In this document: positions 1 through 11,599 of the stretch, one piece after another
Layout of the letters: the number at the start of each line of letters is the position of its first letter
Numbering within the stretch: position 1 is the first letter of the stretch
Source: Dipteris shenzhenensis
Taxonomy: Eukaryota; Polypodiophyta; Polypodiopsida; Gleicheniales
DNA length: 64,000 nucleotides
Assembly: GCA_047967505.1 (NCBI GenBank)
Contig: CM106538.1
Strand: one strand, 5' to 3'
The notes under the pieces: generated by a model
Database searches by the model: none
The model's input: the letters and a program-made list of their open reading frames with translations, nothing else
What the model was told of the DNA's origin: nothing
Translations under genes and position numbers: made by a program

Positions 1-1391
1 GGCCTCATGGTCCGCATTGGGCTTACAGCCCCAATGTCAATACCGGCAAACCAATGGACCTTGCTACCAAGGCAACGCTTGAGGCTGCACCTCTATGTCC
101 TATTAGGTCCACAACAATGATGCCTCCTCAAGCTTCCCAAACAGTGCTATCAGATGAGGCAATGCACATCTTGGTGGATGTACTAGAAAGGGGGTTGCTC
201 CACCCTCGACTGTGTTCGTATTCCCAACGGGGAAGACCAATCCCTCTAGGACTCGACCCATAGCCATCTCCAAGCTGATAACTAAATTTCTCGGGGAAGG
301 AGATCTGGTCTCCCACATGGAGAGATTTGAGCAAATATGTGAAGCATTTGGTGCTCCTGGAGATCTGGAAATGGTTAACGCATTCGATCTCAGCCTGGAT
401 GGCAAGGCAAGCCAATGGTATAGGGCTCTTAGCCCTGAGGAGAAAGTTAACTAGGAGGCATTGGAGAAAGCCTTCATTGAAAGGTTCACCCCAAGTGGTC
501 ACAAGTGGAGCCTGATTTATCAGTTGTATGAGGTGAAACACAATGAGAATGAAAATCTTGTTAGACTACATTGCTAGATCAAACACCTCAATTCCCGTTA
601 CGAACTACATGAGAGGATGAGTGACGAGTGACTGTTGCCATGCTTCCTCATCGGATTGGTGGACTCGAAGCTGCATGACCACTTAATGGTGAACCCCACT
701 TCATTCAAACTTTACAGCAAGGTAGCCATCCGTATAAGTGATAATATGATGGATAAGGACATCAATGACAAAATTACAACTCCATCCGAGGTATCACCAT
801 TGGTAAGGTCTTCCAGTACTGAGCCTACCAAGGTGTCTAAGGGGTTAGATATAGGCGAGTTGGTCTCTAGTCTATTGAATCCACTGGGCCAGCAGTGGAA
901 GTCAGGAACCTCCAAGGAAACACCAAGTAACCCCCACTTATTCCCAAGAAGATATAATGTTTGGTGTCAGGTATGCAATGGTAATCACTCCTCAAATGAG
1001 TATCCCTGCCTCAGAGTAAGGAAAGCCTTCTTTTTTGCACACTGCTATAGATGGGGGAACCACGACACCTCTTAGTGTCAATTTTTAAAGTTCCTTCCCA
1101 AATCGATCTACCAGCCAAGGCCCCAACTGGCCTTACTGCCCCCACCTCATATAGCTCCAGTCAACCAAGTATTGGTGGAAGAACTACCTAATGATTGGGA
1201 AGATCTTGAGCATGGACATCTCGACTATCATCCTTACCGAGGAGGGAAGTGGCATCATAAGTCACTACCTTTTACATGAGGATCAGCATGTCCTAGTATT
1301 TTAGATAGCGCCCATGGCCTTGAGAGCAAGAGACATAAATTACTTGGCACGAAGGCCCCTGATCCAATGCTAGACATGTCAAGGTCCACAT
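1..1391 (+). pseudogene. Ty3/gypsy-like gag remnant, left part
   Basis: Decayed retrotransposon gag. Around 260-780 one frame gives a Retrotrans_gag-like stretch (HMERFEQICEAFGAPGD, LDGKASQWYRALSPEEK, then EKAFIERFTPSGHKW). In-frame stops interrupt it at 452-454 and again near 573 and 628. At 960-1065 a Cys/His-rich block (WCQVCNGNHSSNEYPC) resembles a gag zinc region, and 1160-1185 encodes VNQVLVEEL. The same two blocks recur at 11.85-12.17 kb, so both regions belong to one element family. The reading is cut at 1391 by a copia insertion and seems to resume at 6921. No LTR is visible at the left window edge. Family is inferred from the gag motifs only. Confidence 0.6.
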
Positions 1392-1743
1392 TGTTGAGAT
1401 ATCAAGCTCCACTCGTGATATGCTAGGGTGACCGTTGTGCATTTATGTCACCGACTTGTTAGCTGCAGATGTGGTTGGTACACCGCCCATGAATAATAGT
1501 TGGATGACAGCTATCCTTATGTACTCTAGTTCGTGGCTCAGTTAGTATGCCACCTTAGTTAGCTGAGTTTGGTTTGAGACCCACATATAGGGTTCTTCTA
1601 TTTCTTTGTACTAGAGTTCTTTTGGCTTTCACGACTAAGAAGAGGAAAACTGTTTTCAGCCTCTACCTCTGTGTGTATTCCCCCATTGTGTATGTGAGAA
1701 AGCCACAAGTGAGACTCCTTCCTTCTCTCCCACTATCTTCACA
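1392..1743 (+). repeat. 5' LTR of the copia element (352 bp)
   Basis: Begins TGTTGAGATATC and ends TATCTTCACA, giving TG...CA termini. It aligns without gaps over its full length to 6569-6920 with 16 substitutions. Confidence 0.93.
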
Positions 1744-1755
1744 TGGTATCAGAGC
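1744..1755 (+). other. Primer-binding site (initiator-Met tRNA)
   Basis: TGGTATCAGAGC abuts the 5' LTR. This is the usual plant copia primer site, complementary to the 3' end of initiator-Met tRNA. About 490 bp of leader separate it from the gag start. Confidence 0.9.
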
Positions 1756-2242
1756 CTGGTTCGTGGTAAGGAGCTCAAGAAAGCAAACCAAGTTCGAGGT
1801 GTCTTGGTAAGAGGACCAATGTTGCTTTCCTTTTTCGAGTTTGGGAGCAAATCTCTACAGGTAGCACAACTGGAAAGTGTAAGAGTGCATTGTCTCAGAT
1901 TGAGACGCCCTTTGCGGTGTGACTTTATTTTTCTGATTCGAGGCCATTTCGGGGCCCGTTTTGGAGGCGGAAGTTCTCCGCAAGCACTGAGAAAAAGGCC
2001 CTATTTTTGCTGTGCGACCACTACTCTATGGGTTGGTGAAAAGTTACCGCAGAAATTGCATTGTATGCCTATGCGCAGAGATATTGGGAGTTATAGAATC
2101 ATCCTTATTGCCTGTTCATGTAAAATCGTCACTAGGAAGTGACTGTGTGGTCAAATACCACTTTTGTCAGTTTTGCAGATTTGCCCTTGTGAGGCAGAAG
2201 CTGTGTTTTTTGCAGTGGCAGAATATTTTGCAGTGTTTTGTA

Positions 2243-5200
2243 ATGGCGTCTGATTCTCTTTCACAGATTGTCACTGAAAAGCTTAACAAGAACAACTTCC
2301 AAGCATGGAAGTTTAGAATGACGAATTTCCTTATGGGAAAAGGCTATTGGGAGTTCATTACAGGAAATGAAGAAGAACCAGTTCTTCCTAATGTTCCCAA
2401 TCAACAGGAAATGCAGGCATTTAAAGGATGGCATGAGAGAGCCATAAAAGTTATGTACTGGCTGTCTATCAGTATTTCAGATTCTATTATTGTGCATATT
2501 CAGGATGCAAGTACGCCAAAGGAGGCATGGGATACTTTGGCAAAAATGTATAGCACAAATACGCAAGCCAGGAAAATGCAGCTCAAGTAGGAGTTGCATA
2601 ATGTGCAGAGAGAAAATATGAGCATCAATGACTACCACATGAAGGTGAAGAAAATCGCAGATGCACTTGCCTCCATTGGGTCGCCAGTGGAAGATGATGA
2701 TTTAGTTTCTGTGACATTGAATGGTCTAGGAAAGGATTATGCACAGTTCCGGACATCCATTGCCATCCGTGAAAAATTTTCGGATTTTGAGGAGTTGTTT
2801 GCTCTTCTAATTTCTGAAGAGCAGAGAAATGGTGGTGCATCTTCTTCAGGAGGAACTTCAAAAGAAACTGTCTTCTACTCAAATGCTGGAAGAGGTAGAG
2901 ACAGAGGTAGAGCAGGCCGATCTGGAGGCCATGGTAGAAATCAGAATATGCAGCAAACTCAGGAAAACCAGTCCTATGGAGGAGGACATGGTAACTCTAG
3001 AGGCAGGGGGAGCCAAAGAGGTCGTGGTGGATGGCAGAGAGGCCAAAATGCAAACAGCAATGTTGAATGCTACTACTGTGGTAAAATGGGTCATATGGCT
3101 AAAGACTGCTACAAAAAGCAGAATGACATCATGAATGAAAAATTGCAGCAAGGGAATTATGCATCTTCTAGTAGACAGGGTGATGACAGAAATGAGCATT
3201 TGTTTATGGTGCAACACATGACCAATTCTGTGACAAGTGCAAAAGAAAGCAATGATGTGTGGTATGTTGACTCAGGTGCGTCAAACAACATGACAGGTCA
3301 TGCAGAATGTATGCAAGATGAAAGGAAAATGGAAAGACCAAGATTTGTGGAGACTGGTGATGATACTGCACATCCTATTGTGCAGATTGGTAAAATTCCT
3401 TTGTCTATGCAAGATGGGAAAAAGAAATACCTGTCTGATATATTTCATGTCCCGAATATCACCAAGAGCCTGGTTTCTATTGGTCAAATGGTTGAGCAGG
3501 GCTTGCAGATCAGATTTAATCCTCATGGATGCTTTGTTGAGGATATGAAAAATAACGGTCGCTTGATAGCAAAAGGAAAGAAGAAGGGCAGGATGTTTAC
3601 GTTGGATGCGGACATGCCTGAATTGAGTGCAACAATGTTTACACATGGGACCGGTGTAGTTGCAGATATTGATATATGGCATAAACGCATTGGTCATGTT
3701 AATGTACAGTGACTTAAATCAATGCAGGCCCAAAATATTGTTGCAGGATTGCCTAAATTCAAGGTTGCAGAAATGCATAAGGTATGTGAAGCCTAACAAT
3801 TTGGAAAACAGGCAAGGAAACCATTTCCTAGAGAGTAAAAAGCCATTGGAATTAATCCACTCTGATGTGTGGACTACTAAAGCTGCATCTATTGGAGGCT
3901 GTCATTATTTTGTCACTTTTATTGATGACTACAGCAGAAAAGTTTGGGTGTATTTTATGAAAAAGAAGAGTGAAGTGTTTGGGCATTTCAAAGCTTTTAA
4001 AGCTATGGTTTAAAAAGAAATAGGCCTACAAATAAAATGCCTAAGGTCAGATGGAGGGGGAGAGTACCTCTCAAATGAGTTTGCAAGGTTCATGCAGGAA
4101 CATGGCATAAAGCAGTAATATTCATGAAGTCATACCCCACAGCAAAATGGACTTGCAGAAAGGAAAAACAGGCATATTGGAGAGGTATCTCGAGCCATGC
4201 TAAATGAAAAAGACCTACCAGATTATTATTGGGCTGAAGCAGTTGCTACAGCAGTTTACATAATGAACATGACTCCCACTGCAGCAATACATGGCATGAC
4301 GCCAAAGGAGATGTATACTAGTAGGAAACCAGATATTTCTCATTTGAAAATTTTTGGTTGCATTGCCTATGTTCATGTGCCAGATGAGTTGAGGTCCAAG
4401 TTGGATCCAAAAGCCGAGAAGTGCATCTTTATTGGTTATTCTCTATAGCAGAAAGGATATAGATGCTATAACCCTTCTACTCGTAAGTTTACAGTGAGCA
4501 AAGATGTTGTTTTTAATGAGATGAGCAGTTGGTATAAACCAGTAAATGTGATTGATGATGTAGATGCACAAAATGGTAATGCTGCACAGAATTCACAGCA
4601 GCAATCACAAAATATTAGTGGACTTGCAGTGTCCTCTAGCAGTGGTTCACATACTTCGCCATGGACAGGCAGATTGAGATCAGGAGAATCTCCTCAAAGC
4701 AATGCAGATAGTGGTATGCAGGTATCACGAAAAGGAAAAGAGAAGGTAGATCAGCCCATGTTTGATGTGAATGCAGGTCACTCTTATGTGGATGGTGAAT
4801 CCAGTGGCTCAGAACAGAGCATTGATGATGAGTTGGGTATTCCTTCTATTGTTACACCTAGAGTAAGGAAGACCAAGGATGTTTTGAGAGCACCTGGAAG
4901 TGAGTCTATTTTGCGCAGGTCTACCAAAGCTTGGTATCCTGTGGATAGGTTGAAATATGATGGATTTACAGCCATTCACTATGCCTATATGGTCAAAGTG
5001 ATACAGGAACCAGAACCCACTTCTTTTGAGCAAGCCATGGGAAAAGAAAAATGGGAGAAAGCCATGGATGAAGAAATGGATGCCTTGGAAGCAAATGTTA
5101 CATGGGAATTGGTGCCTTTGCCTAAAGACAAGAATGCAATTGGCTGTAAGTGGGTTTATAAGGTGAAGCACAATGCAGATGGTTCTGTGAATAGATACAA

Positions 5201-6608
5201 GGCAAGATTAGTTGTCAAGGGGTATGCACAGACATATGGCATTGATTATGAAGAAACATTCAGTCCGGTTGCAAGGATGGCAACTGTAAGAGCAGTCATT
5301 GCTATGTCTGCATCAAAGGGATGGTCTTTACATTAGATGGATGTAAAGAATGCCTTCTTGCATGGTGATTTGCAAGAAGAGGTCTTTATGGAGCAGCCAC
5401 CAGGTTATGTTCATGCTGTTCATCTTGAGTTTGTTTGCAGCTTGAAGAAAGCCTTGTATGGCTTGAAGCAAGCACCTAGAGCAGGGTCTAACAAGATAGG
5501 ACAATATCTTGTCACTATTGGCTTTTAGATTTCCAAGGTAGATTTCTCACTTTATGTGAGAAAAACAGAGAAAGGTATTATGTTACTTGTCATTTATGTT
5601 GATGATTTGATCATCACAGGTGATAGTGATGAAGATATCCTTCATGTGAAAATGCTATTGAAGCAGAAGTTTGAGATGAAGGATTTGGGAGAGCTGTGTT
5701 ATTTCTTGGGCATTGAGGTGATTAGATCACCAAGTGGGATACGGCTCTTGTAGAGGCAGTATGGATTAGACATGCTGTCCAAATATGGGATGACAGGCTG
5801 TAAGCCTATTTCAGTTCCTTTGGAGCAGAATGTGAAGCTAAGCACAGATGCAAGTGAGCTTCTGGAAGACCCTACTATGTATATACGCATAGTAGGAAGT
5901 TTGATTTATATGACTATTACCAGGCCAGATTTGAGCTATGCTGTTGGATTGGTAAGTCAGTTTATGCAGGCTCCAAGGAAACCGCATTTGGATGCGGCTA
6001 GACGCATATTCAGGTATGTGAAGTCCACATTACAGTATGGACTATTTTATGAGGCTAGGGTTCAGATACAGTTGCATGGATACACTGATGCTGATTGGGC
6101 TGGTAGTATTTCTGATAGATGATCTACTAGTGGATATGTGTTCTCTTTTGGGAGTACTGCAGTCACTTGGAGCAGCAAGAAACAGCCTACAATTGCCTTG
6201 TCGAGCACAGGGGCTGAGTACAGGGGTGCAGCAATGGCTGCATGTGAGGTAGCTTGGTTGCATAAGCTACTTTATAATATGCATCAGTCTACAGATGGTC
6301 CAGTTGTCATTTATTGTGACAACATGAGCAGTATACACTTGGCAATACACTTGGCAAATAACCCAGTCTATCATGCTCGAACAAAGCACATTGAGTTGCA
6401 TTATCACTATGTGCGGGAGAAGGCTTTACTAGGTCTTATTGATCTAGTTTATGTCAGCATAGAGGATCAAGTTGATGACATATTCACAAAGGCATTGGGC
6501 GCAGAGAAGCTGCGCAAGTTTAGAGACCTGCTTGGTGTGCAGGAATTGGGATTGAGCTCGAGGGGGAGTGTTGAGATATCGAGCTCCACTCGTGATATGC
6601 CAGGGTGA
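2243..6608 (+). pseudogene. copia gag-pol polyprotein, inactivated
   Basis: Starts MASDSLSQIVTEKLNKNN at the ATG at 2243. In order: UBN2-type gag with a Gly/Arg-rich stretch; CCHC zinc knuckle (CYYCGKMGHMAKDC, near 3070); protease active site DSGAS (near 3270); pre-integrase region with HKRIGH (near 3680); integrase core (LIHSDVW, FVTFIDDYSRK, DGGGEYLS, TPQQNG); RT with [12 protein letters not shown] and YVDDLIITG (5337-5620); RNase H with YTDADWAG and SSTGAEYRG. In-frame stops lie at 2588, 3710, 4011, 4116, 4125, 4446, 5334, 5526, 5751 and 6120, and a frame change lies between about 3780 and 3830. A conserved Trp after QAPRA in the RT also appears lost. The reading frame runs about 40 bp into the 3' LTR. 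Confidence 0.92.
6559..6568 (+). other. Polypurine tract of the copia element
   Basis: A purine run (GAGGGGGAG) ends at the first base of the 3' LTR, as required for plus-strand priming. Confidence 0.8.
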
Positions 6609-6920
6609 TTGTTGTGCATTTATGTCACCAACTTGTTAGCTGCAGATGCGGTTAGTACACCGCCCATGAATAATAGCTGGATGACAACTATCCTTATGTA
6701 CTCTAGTTCATGGCTCAGTTAGTATGCCACCTTAGTTAGCTGAGTTTGGTTTGAGACCCACATATAGGGTTCTTCTATTTCTTTGTACTAGAGTTCTTTT
6801 GGCTTTCACAACTAAGAAAAGGAAAACTATTTTCAGCCTCCACCTCTGTGTGTATTCCCCCATTGTGTATGTGAGAAAGCTGCAAGTGAGACTCCTTCCT
6901 TCTCTCCCACTATCTTCACA
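6569..6920 (+). repeat. 3' LTR of the copia element (352 bp)
   Basis: Same length and termini as 1392-1743. All 16 differences from the 5' LTR are C/T or G/A. Confidence 0.93.
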
Positions 6921-7333
6921 CACACAAGGCAAGCGAATGCCCACATAAGGGCACACTATACCCTTCTATATCATGCTTTAAATGCCAAGGGCCATAATTT
7001 TAAAGGACTGTCCCATATAGGAATCTTACTCCTCTGTTCGCCCACAAGGGTCCCACGCCCTTGTGTGCTGGATGTGGAGTGGAGCATTTATTCAAGGATT
7101 ATCCCTTGAGGAGGCCAGCAACTCCGACCACCATGCTTAAGAACAATAGCATCAATTTACTGAGCATTCAATAACGTCAAGTAGCAGGGGTGCCCTTGAA
7201 GGTCATCACAAGGATGCAAGCAAAGGCCCTAGGCAAAGAAATAAAGAAGTGGGCAAGGAAGGACCGGACTCCCACATCTCAATTTCCCGAGGCACCCCAT
7301 CCCCCATAGAGCAAGCCCAAGAAGGTCACCAAG
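6921..7333 (+). pseudogene. gypsy-like gag remnant, right part
   Basis: Continues the gag sequence broken by the copia insertion. A decayed zinc knuckle is visible near 6972-7010 (CFKCQG, then a one-base shift, then HNFKGLS) and a second Cys block near 7057-7105 (CAGCGVEHLFKDYP). The spacing resembles CCKCQRHHYLKDF in the related copy at 12.37 kb. No open frame of useful length remains. Confidence 0.5.
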
Positions 7334-7438
7334 GTGGGCAAAGGCACGAATCAAGTGCTTACCCAAGACGGTTCAGATGAGGAGAGAGCCCCCGGACTGC
7401 CATATAAAGTGCTCGAAGCACAAACACACGTCGATAAG

Positions 7439-7648
7439 TGTAAATGGTACCAAAAGTCCACATTCCCTATTGTGTTGGCATACGCAATGACTGGTCACAA
7501 AGCTCAAGGCTCAACTGTAGCAGGCAAATTTGTGATCATCTTAAGGAGGACCAAATTTACATCGGGGCTCAGTTATGTCATGCTGTCACGTGTAACTTCC
7601 TGACATAACCTCCGCATCTTGAATCGCATCACACCAAACTAATTTCTA
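7439..7648 (+). pseudogene. Pif1/Helitron-type helicase C-terminal fragment
   Basis: The frame through 7442-7640 reads FPIVLAYAMTGHKAQGSTV and later GLSYVMLSRVTS, then a TGA at 7601, then HNLRILNRI. AYAMTxHKxQGxT and YVxLSRVTS are the last conserved motifs of superfamily 1B Pif1-like helicases, in plant genomes most often found in Helitron Rep/Hel proteins. Only the C-terminal end is present. The stop sits where an Arg codon is expected, consistent with CGA to TGA. I did not find Helitron termini or the Rep domain, so a diverged cellular Pif1 fragment is possible. Confidence 0.75.
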
Positions 7649-7649
7649 C

Positions 7650-9880
7650 TAATGCCTCAAATCCAATAGCCAAATTAAGAATAAATATGCATGTGCAAGC
7701 AGTAGAAAATTTCTAATATCAAAGGTTCTTGTTCGACCCACTCTCCCTTTCACAATTTAATAAGAAAATTTCAGCATCATTTTACTCATACATCGTTTCG
7801 TTCTATATGATGCAGTAAGATTATCGATGACATGGCTCACATATCGACACCAGACAAGGTAGGTTGCAAAAACTTATTTACAAACATTCGACCTTTTTGC
7901 TTCGGGAAAAAATCCAAAAAGTACAAAAACCCTCTAAATAAAGAAATATGATTATACCTATAAATCACAACACTATGTAAATTCCTCCTCCCAAGTCCCT
8001 ATGTGTCATAATCTCCCCTCTTAGACTGGCATTTTCCAACCAATCAATGGTGCATTTAGAAAGCATTTCTAATAACTCGCAAAGGATACAATGACCTTCA
8101 AGCAAACCCGAGGCCACCCACATTCACAAAAGACCCATTGAAAAATATTCCCTTTGCGAATGAATTTTTTGAATGCCAATTGGCTTAAAGACATTTACAA
8201 AAAAAACATTAGACCTATTACATTATGTCACAAACTACTAGCTCTATGATAGAAAGTGCATTAGATGAGTCAAATCAATAAAATTTTGTAGTGATGCTCT
8301 TTTTTATTAATAATTATATGAAGTGACAAATGTATGCATTGAAAGCCTCTTACAAGGAACATACTTGGACCAATCACTTTAAAATAAAAAGAAATGTCTA
8401 AACAAGGTGAATGATAACAAATCATTCATAAATAGCAAAAGAGGGCGGAGATAATGAATTGATAGTGATGAGGGAGACAAAGAAAGAGCATCTCTCAAAA
8501 CTTCTCCTACTATTCTTACTACTCCCCTGTCCCTGATTTGTTTTTGCCTATTTAAGGTAGGCAGCCTAAAGGGAAGTTTTCCCTTTCTCTTCCCTTATGA
8601 AGCCACTTGTCATAATTATAGATGTTGATTCTACTGAAGATCTAATGGTGTGTAGTGAAGATGTAATGCTGTATAGTGAATGTGAATCCTCTTTTATTGG
8701 AGGCATGCTTTTCCTTACCTCTACCTACTCTCAACCCTGTCTCTTCTCTTCTCTTCTCAGTTCGCAGCTCTCCCTTACCTTGTAAGAGCAGCAACAATCT
8801 CCGCTCAGCCCCTAGCAGCATCTTCGTTCAGATTCAAACACTGTCACTGCAGGGATTTTGAACCTCTACTGCGTTCACATTCAAACTCCATCACTCGGGA
8901 ATATCGAGATTGTCTATTTAACAATTCTCTACTTTTCTTGATGACTCTGGCTTTGAATTTGAGCTATAATTCATGATATTGAAGCTTTTCGTACTGACTC
9001 TGGCTTTGAATTTGAGCTGTAATTCATCCAAACATATACTCCATCAGCTCGTTGGACTCGTCAATCTACAGATATTTGACATAAGGTAGAGCGCATCATC
9101 GTGGCAATTTCGGGATAGATAAGTTTCGCAAACTCTCCATTACACCAGTGTCCGTGCTTCAAGCTTTCTGATTTCGTAAAAGAGACTGGTAAGATCATTT
9201 TATTGCGAGAAAGAAGAACCGCCTCAGACAATTTTTGATTAAAAAGAATAATAAAAATAGTGACAAGGCCTTCTTTAATAACGACAATCTTGATCTTCTC
9301 GTAAGTGGATGTTATGGTGGCCAGTAGGATGAGCTTGCAAAAGCCCCAATGAAATGACAAATGTCTCTTGCAATACCAAGCTTCAAAGAAGGGGGTCTCG
9401 ATGGGTTTCTAACTTTTTTGTCTTCCGAGTCTGAGATCCTGTTCAATGTTCTATAGGGACATAGTATTTTGGAATCATGTTCGGCAATGGAGCTCAAGTT
9501 GGAGTTTGTGCGCCGATGCTACGACTCATGTTCAAAGCCGCAGTCTTGAAAAATTTGAGGCCTTAATGTTTTGACAATTTGAGATCAACAGTGAGGTTGA
9601 TCTAGCCCATATGAAAGACCAATTGTTTGTAATTGTCAAGATCGCCAGTATGAGTTGGAGTTCTAAGTCTCATTAATCAAGATAATCAAGCAGCAACTAG
9701 GTTGGGCTTCGGGAATCCTTGTGGTGAGATTTATCTCATTAATCCTTGTGGGAGTAATATAATTGGGAACGCGAGAAGGGAAAGGTGAATTGATTTGCGA
9801 GGGGACAAAAAATTTTGACGAATCTAAAAGTTGACTAGAAGCAAAGGCCAAGTAAATAATCAGTTGTGCGAGGCCTTGAG
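7650..9880. other. Non-coding stretch with a short tandem duplication
   Basis: AT-rich sequence without a recognisable gene. A unit of about 31 bp beginning ACTCTGGCTTTGAATTTGAG occurs at 8944 and again at 8996 (52-bp spacing, nearly identical). A pyrimidine-rich segment lies at 8700-8790. Short open frames here have no recognisable motif. Confidence 0.5.
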
Positions 9881-9884
9881 AGAA

Positions 9885-10035
9885 CATGGCAATGTCTAAG
9901 TCTCTTTAGGAGCGGGCCAAGAGTATCACTGAACTCGACAGCATCAAAACTCGAGAACAATGTGCTTTAGGTTAGCTTAGGTATCATGGAAAGGGAGAAC
10001 GCTAGGCTCAAATATGAGTTACATGCATTAAGTAA
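9885..10035 (+). pseudogene. Fragment resembling a filament-like plant protein
   Basis: The frame near 9885-9950 reads NMAMSKSL, a TAG, then ERAKSITELDSI. A second frame at about 9985-10035 reads MERENARLKYELHALSK. As I recall the family, filament-like plant proteins (coiled-coil FPP) contain an SLQER segment followed by a motif close to LKYELHVLSKELE, so both pieces in this order look like a decayed copy. The TAG falls on the expected Gln. It ends just before the truncated copia element. The match is from memory and the segment is short. Confidence 0.45.
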
Positions 10036-10079
10036 GATGGGTTACCAGAGTCCTTACCCTTTCCTTTCTTTGATCCGAT

Positions 10080-10743
10080 CTAGAAAGCTGAATCTTCTTC
10101 AGTCCTCATCTTTTGACGCATCTCCTCCTCCATAAGCATCACGCTGAAATCCTCAAAGTTGAGGGGCGGATTTTTGTTCTGCGTATTCAGCGCCGTAACA
10201 AGACCATCGTACTTTGGTGGGAGAATCCGTATGCACCTTCGTGCTAGATTCTCGCTGGTGATGGTGATGCCAATCGCAGTCATCTGATCGCGTAGATTCT
10301 TCACCTTGGTGATGAACTTCTCTACCGCTTCAGACTCAGATAACTTCTCGTTCACGAGTTGAGTCTCCAGATTCTGAATCCACATCTGACTTGTGGTCTC
10401 ATATAGATTTTTCAAGACCGTCCATGCCTCCTTCGATGTGGTGACATGTTGAATTAACGCCATGACGGAATCACTCACACTGCAGACAATAGAACACAGT
10501 GCATCTGCATTTCTTCTTGTCCACACGAGAATCTCATCTGCAGTTGTTTTTACTACCTGCTGTCTTGCATTGGTTGGATCCGATCTCGTAACCGGCCTCA
10601 CGTCCACCCCAGTAGCAGTGTCCCAAAGCTCATATGTGCTTAGGATGGTCTTCATCTTGAACTTCTAGAGTGGATAGTTAAAGCCGTCCAACTTTCCGCT
10701 TTCGCCAAACGGTGGGATTCGCAGTCTTGCAGGCTGGGCCATC
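10080..10743 (-). pseudogene. copia gag (UBN2-like), truncated
   Basis: The likely start is the ATG at 10743-10741 (MAQPARLRIPPFGESGKLDG), with one in-frame TAG 26 codons later where a Trp is usual (FNYPL, stop, KFKMKTIL). The frame then stays open for about 190 codons. It carries the gag_UBN2 pattern (TSKEAWTVLKNLYETTSQ, LETQLVNEKL, ILPPKYDGLVTAL, FEDFSVMLMEEE) and stops before any zinc knuckle. Confidence 0.8.
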
Positions 10744-10812
10744 TCTCACAATCTGCTTGCAAACAGAAACACACTACCAAATCTTCTTGCTAGAGTCCAG
10801 GCTCTGATATTA

Positions 10813-11535
10813 TGTAAGAAAATAATACAACGTCTGTGCTCAACAGATAATAGGATCTCGTACGCAAGAGAGAAAACAAGATAGTATGGAGAATAAGAAA
10901 TTTGATTACTGTAGAACTGATACAATAGATGGCGCTGCCTCCCAACCATGCGCTCTTGTGAAAGAAGCTTCAATGGCATGCTGGAAATAGTAGAAGATGG
11001 AGGCTGGATGCTAAGGAATCAGGGTCGCTGTAGCCAGTGATGAAATGGGCTTCACAGGCTTGCTCTTATATAGCCACCAGTCGGTTAGGCTCAACTGGGT
11101 GACTGACCCAGTCCGCCCAAAACGATCGACTGGGGTCGGTCCCGAAATAGGCCACCGACCATACGATAGAATCGGTGCGCAAAACAGAGCAACTAACCTA
11201 CGGCTACTGTTCGACCCAGAGCCATCTGGGATCATCTGAGGCTCTAAATGGGCCCCGCAACTCGAGAGTGGGCTACCCTAGGAAATGCTCTGTCTACCCT
11301 CAGTGCAGTCAGTCAAGGGATGCCTTCCCGCACTTGCATGTAGCCTAGTTGGCAGTGTGCCAACTCTATTTGAAGCCGTCCAGCCATCACGCCACACATG
11401 GCCCCCATTTGGTGTCCAAACCAGGACCTACCGGATAACCGAGCTACTCAAATGCCTTCTCCTCATATGGGGGGCTTACAAGTAGAGTTAGCTAGTTCCC
11501 GCATAGTTACATGAGTGGAGCATTGATATCTAACA
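10813..11535 (-). repeat. LTR of the truncated copia element
   Basis: Bounded by TG and CA termini on the minus strand and adjacent to the PBS-like sequence. Only one copy occurs in the window, so the outer end is inferred from the TGTTAG...TTACA termini. Confidence 0.65.
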
Positions 11536-11599
11536 TAAACTTTGCGATCATTTGTTCACAATGATTCCCACATCATTTGAGTTGTACAAAAAAATGACG

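Larger units (their letters stand above)
1392..6920 (+). mobile_element. Ty1/copia LTR retrotransposon, complete but decayed
   Basis: Full-length element of 5529 bp with two 352-bp LTRs, a PBS matching initiator-Met tRNA directly after the 5' LTR, a polypurine tract directly before the 3' LTR, and a gag-protease-integrase-RT-RNaseH order typical of copia. Flanking 5-mers are CACAT and CACAC, an imperfect target duplication. The LTRs differ at 16 positions (about 95.5% identical) and all 16 are transitions. The coding region has about ten in-frame stops and one frameshift, so it is not autonomous now. It sits inside gypsy gag remains. Confidence 0.93.
10080..11535 (-). mobile_element. Truncated copia element: LTR, PBS and gag
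   Basis: Read on the minus strand, a 723-bp LTR (11535 to 10813, starting TGTTAGATATC and ending TTCTTACA) is followed by a degenerate PBS (TAATATCAGAGC at 10812-10801) and a gag frame. The element stops within or just after gag at about 10080; no protease, integrase or RT follows, and no partner LTR is seen. Confidence 0.8.
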
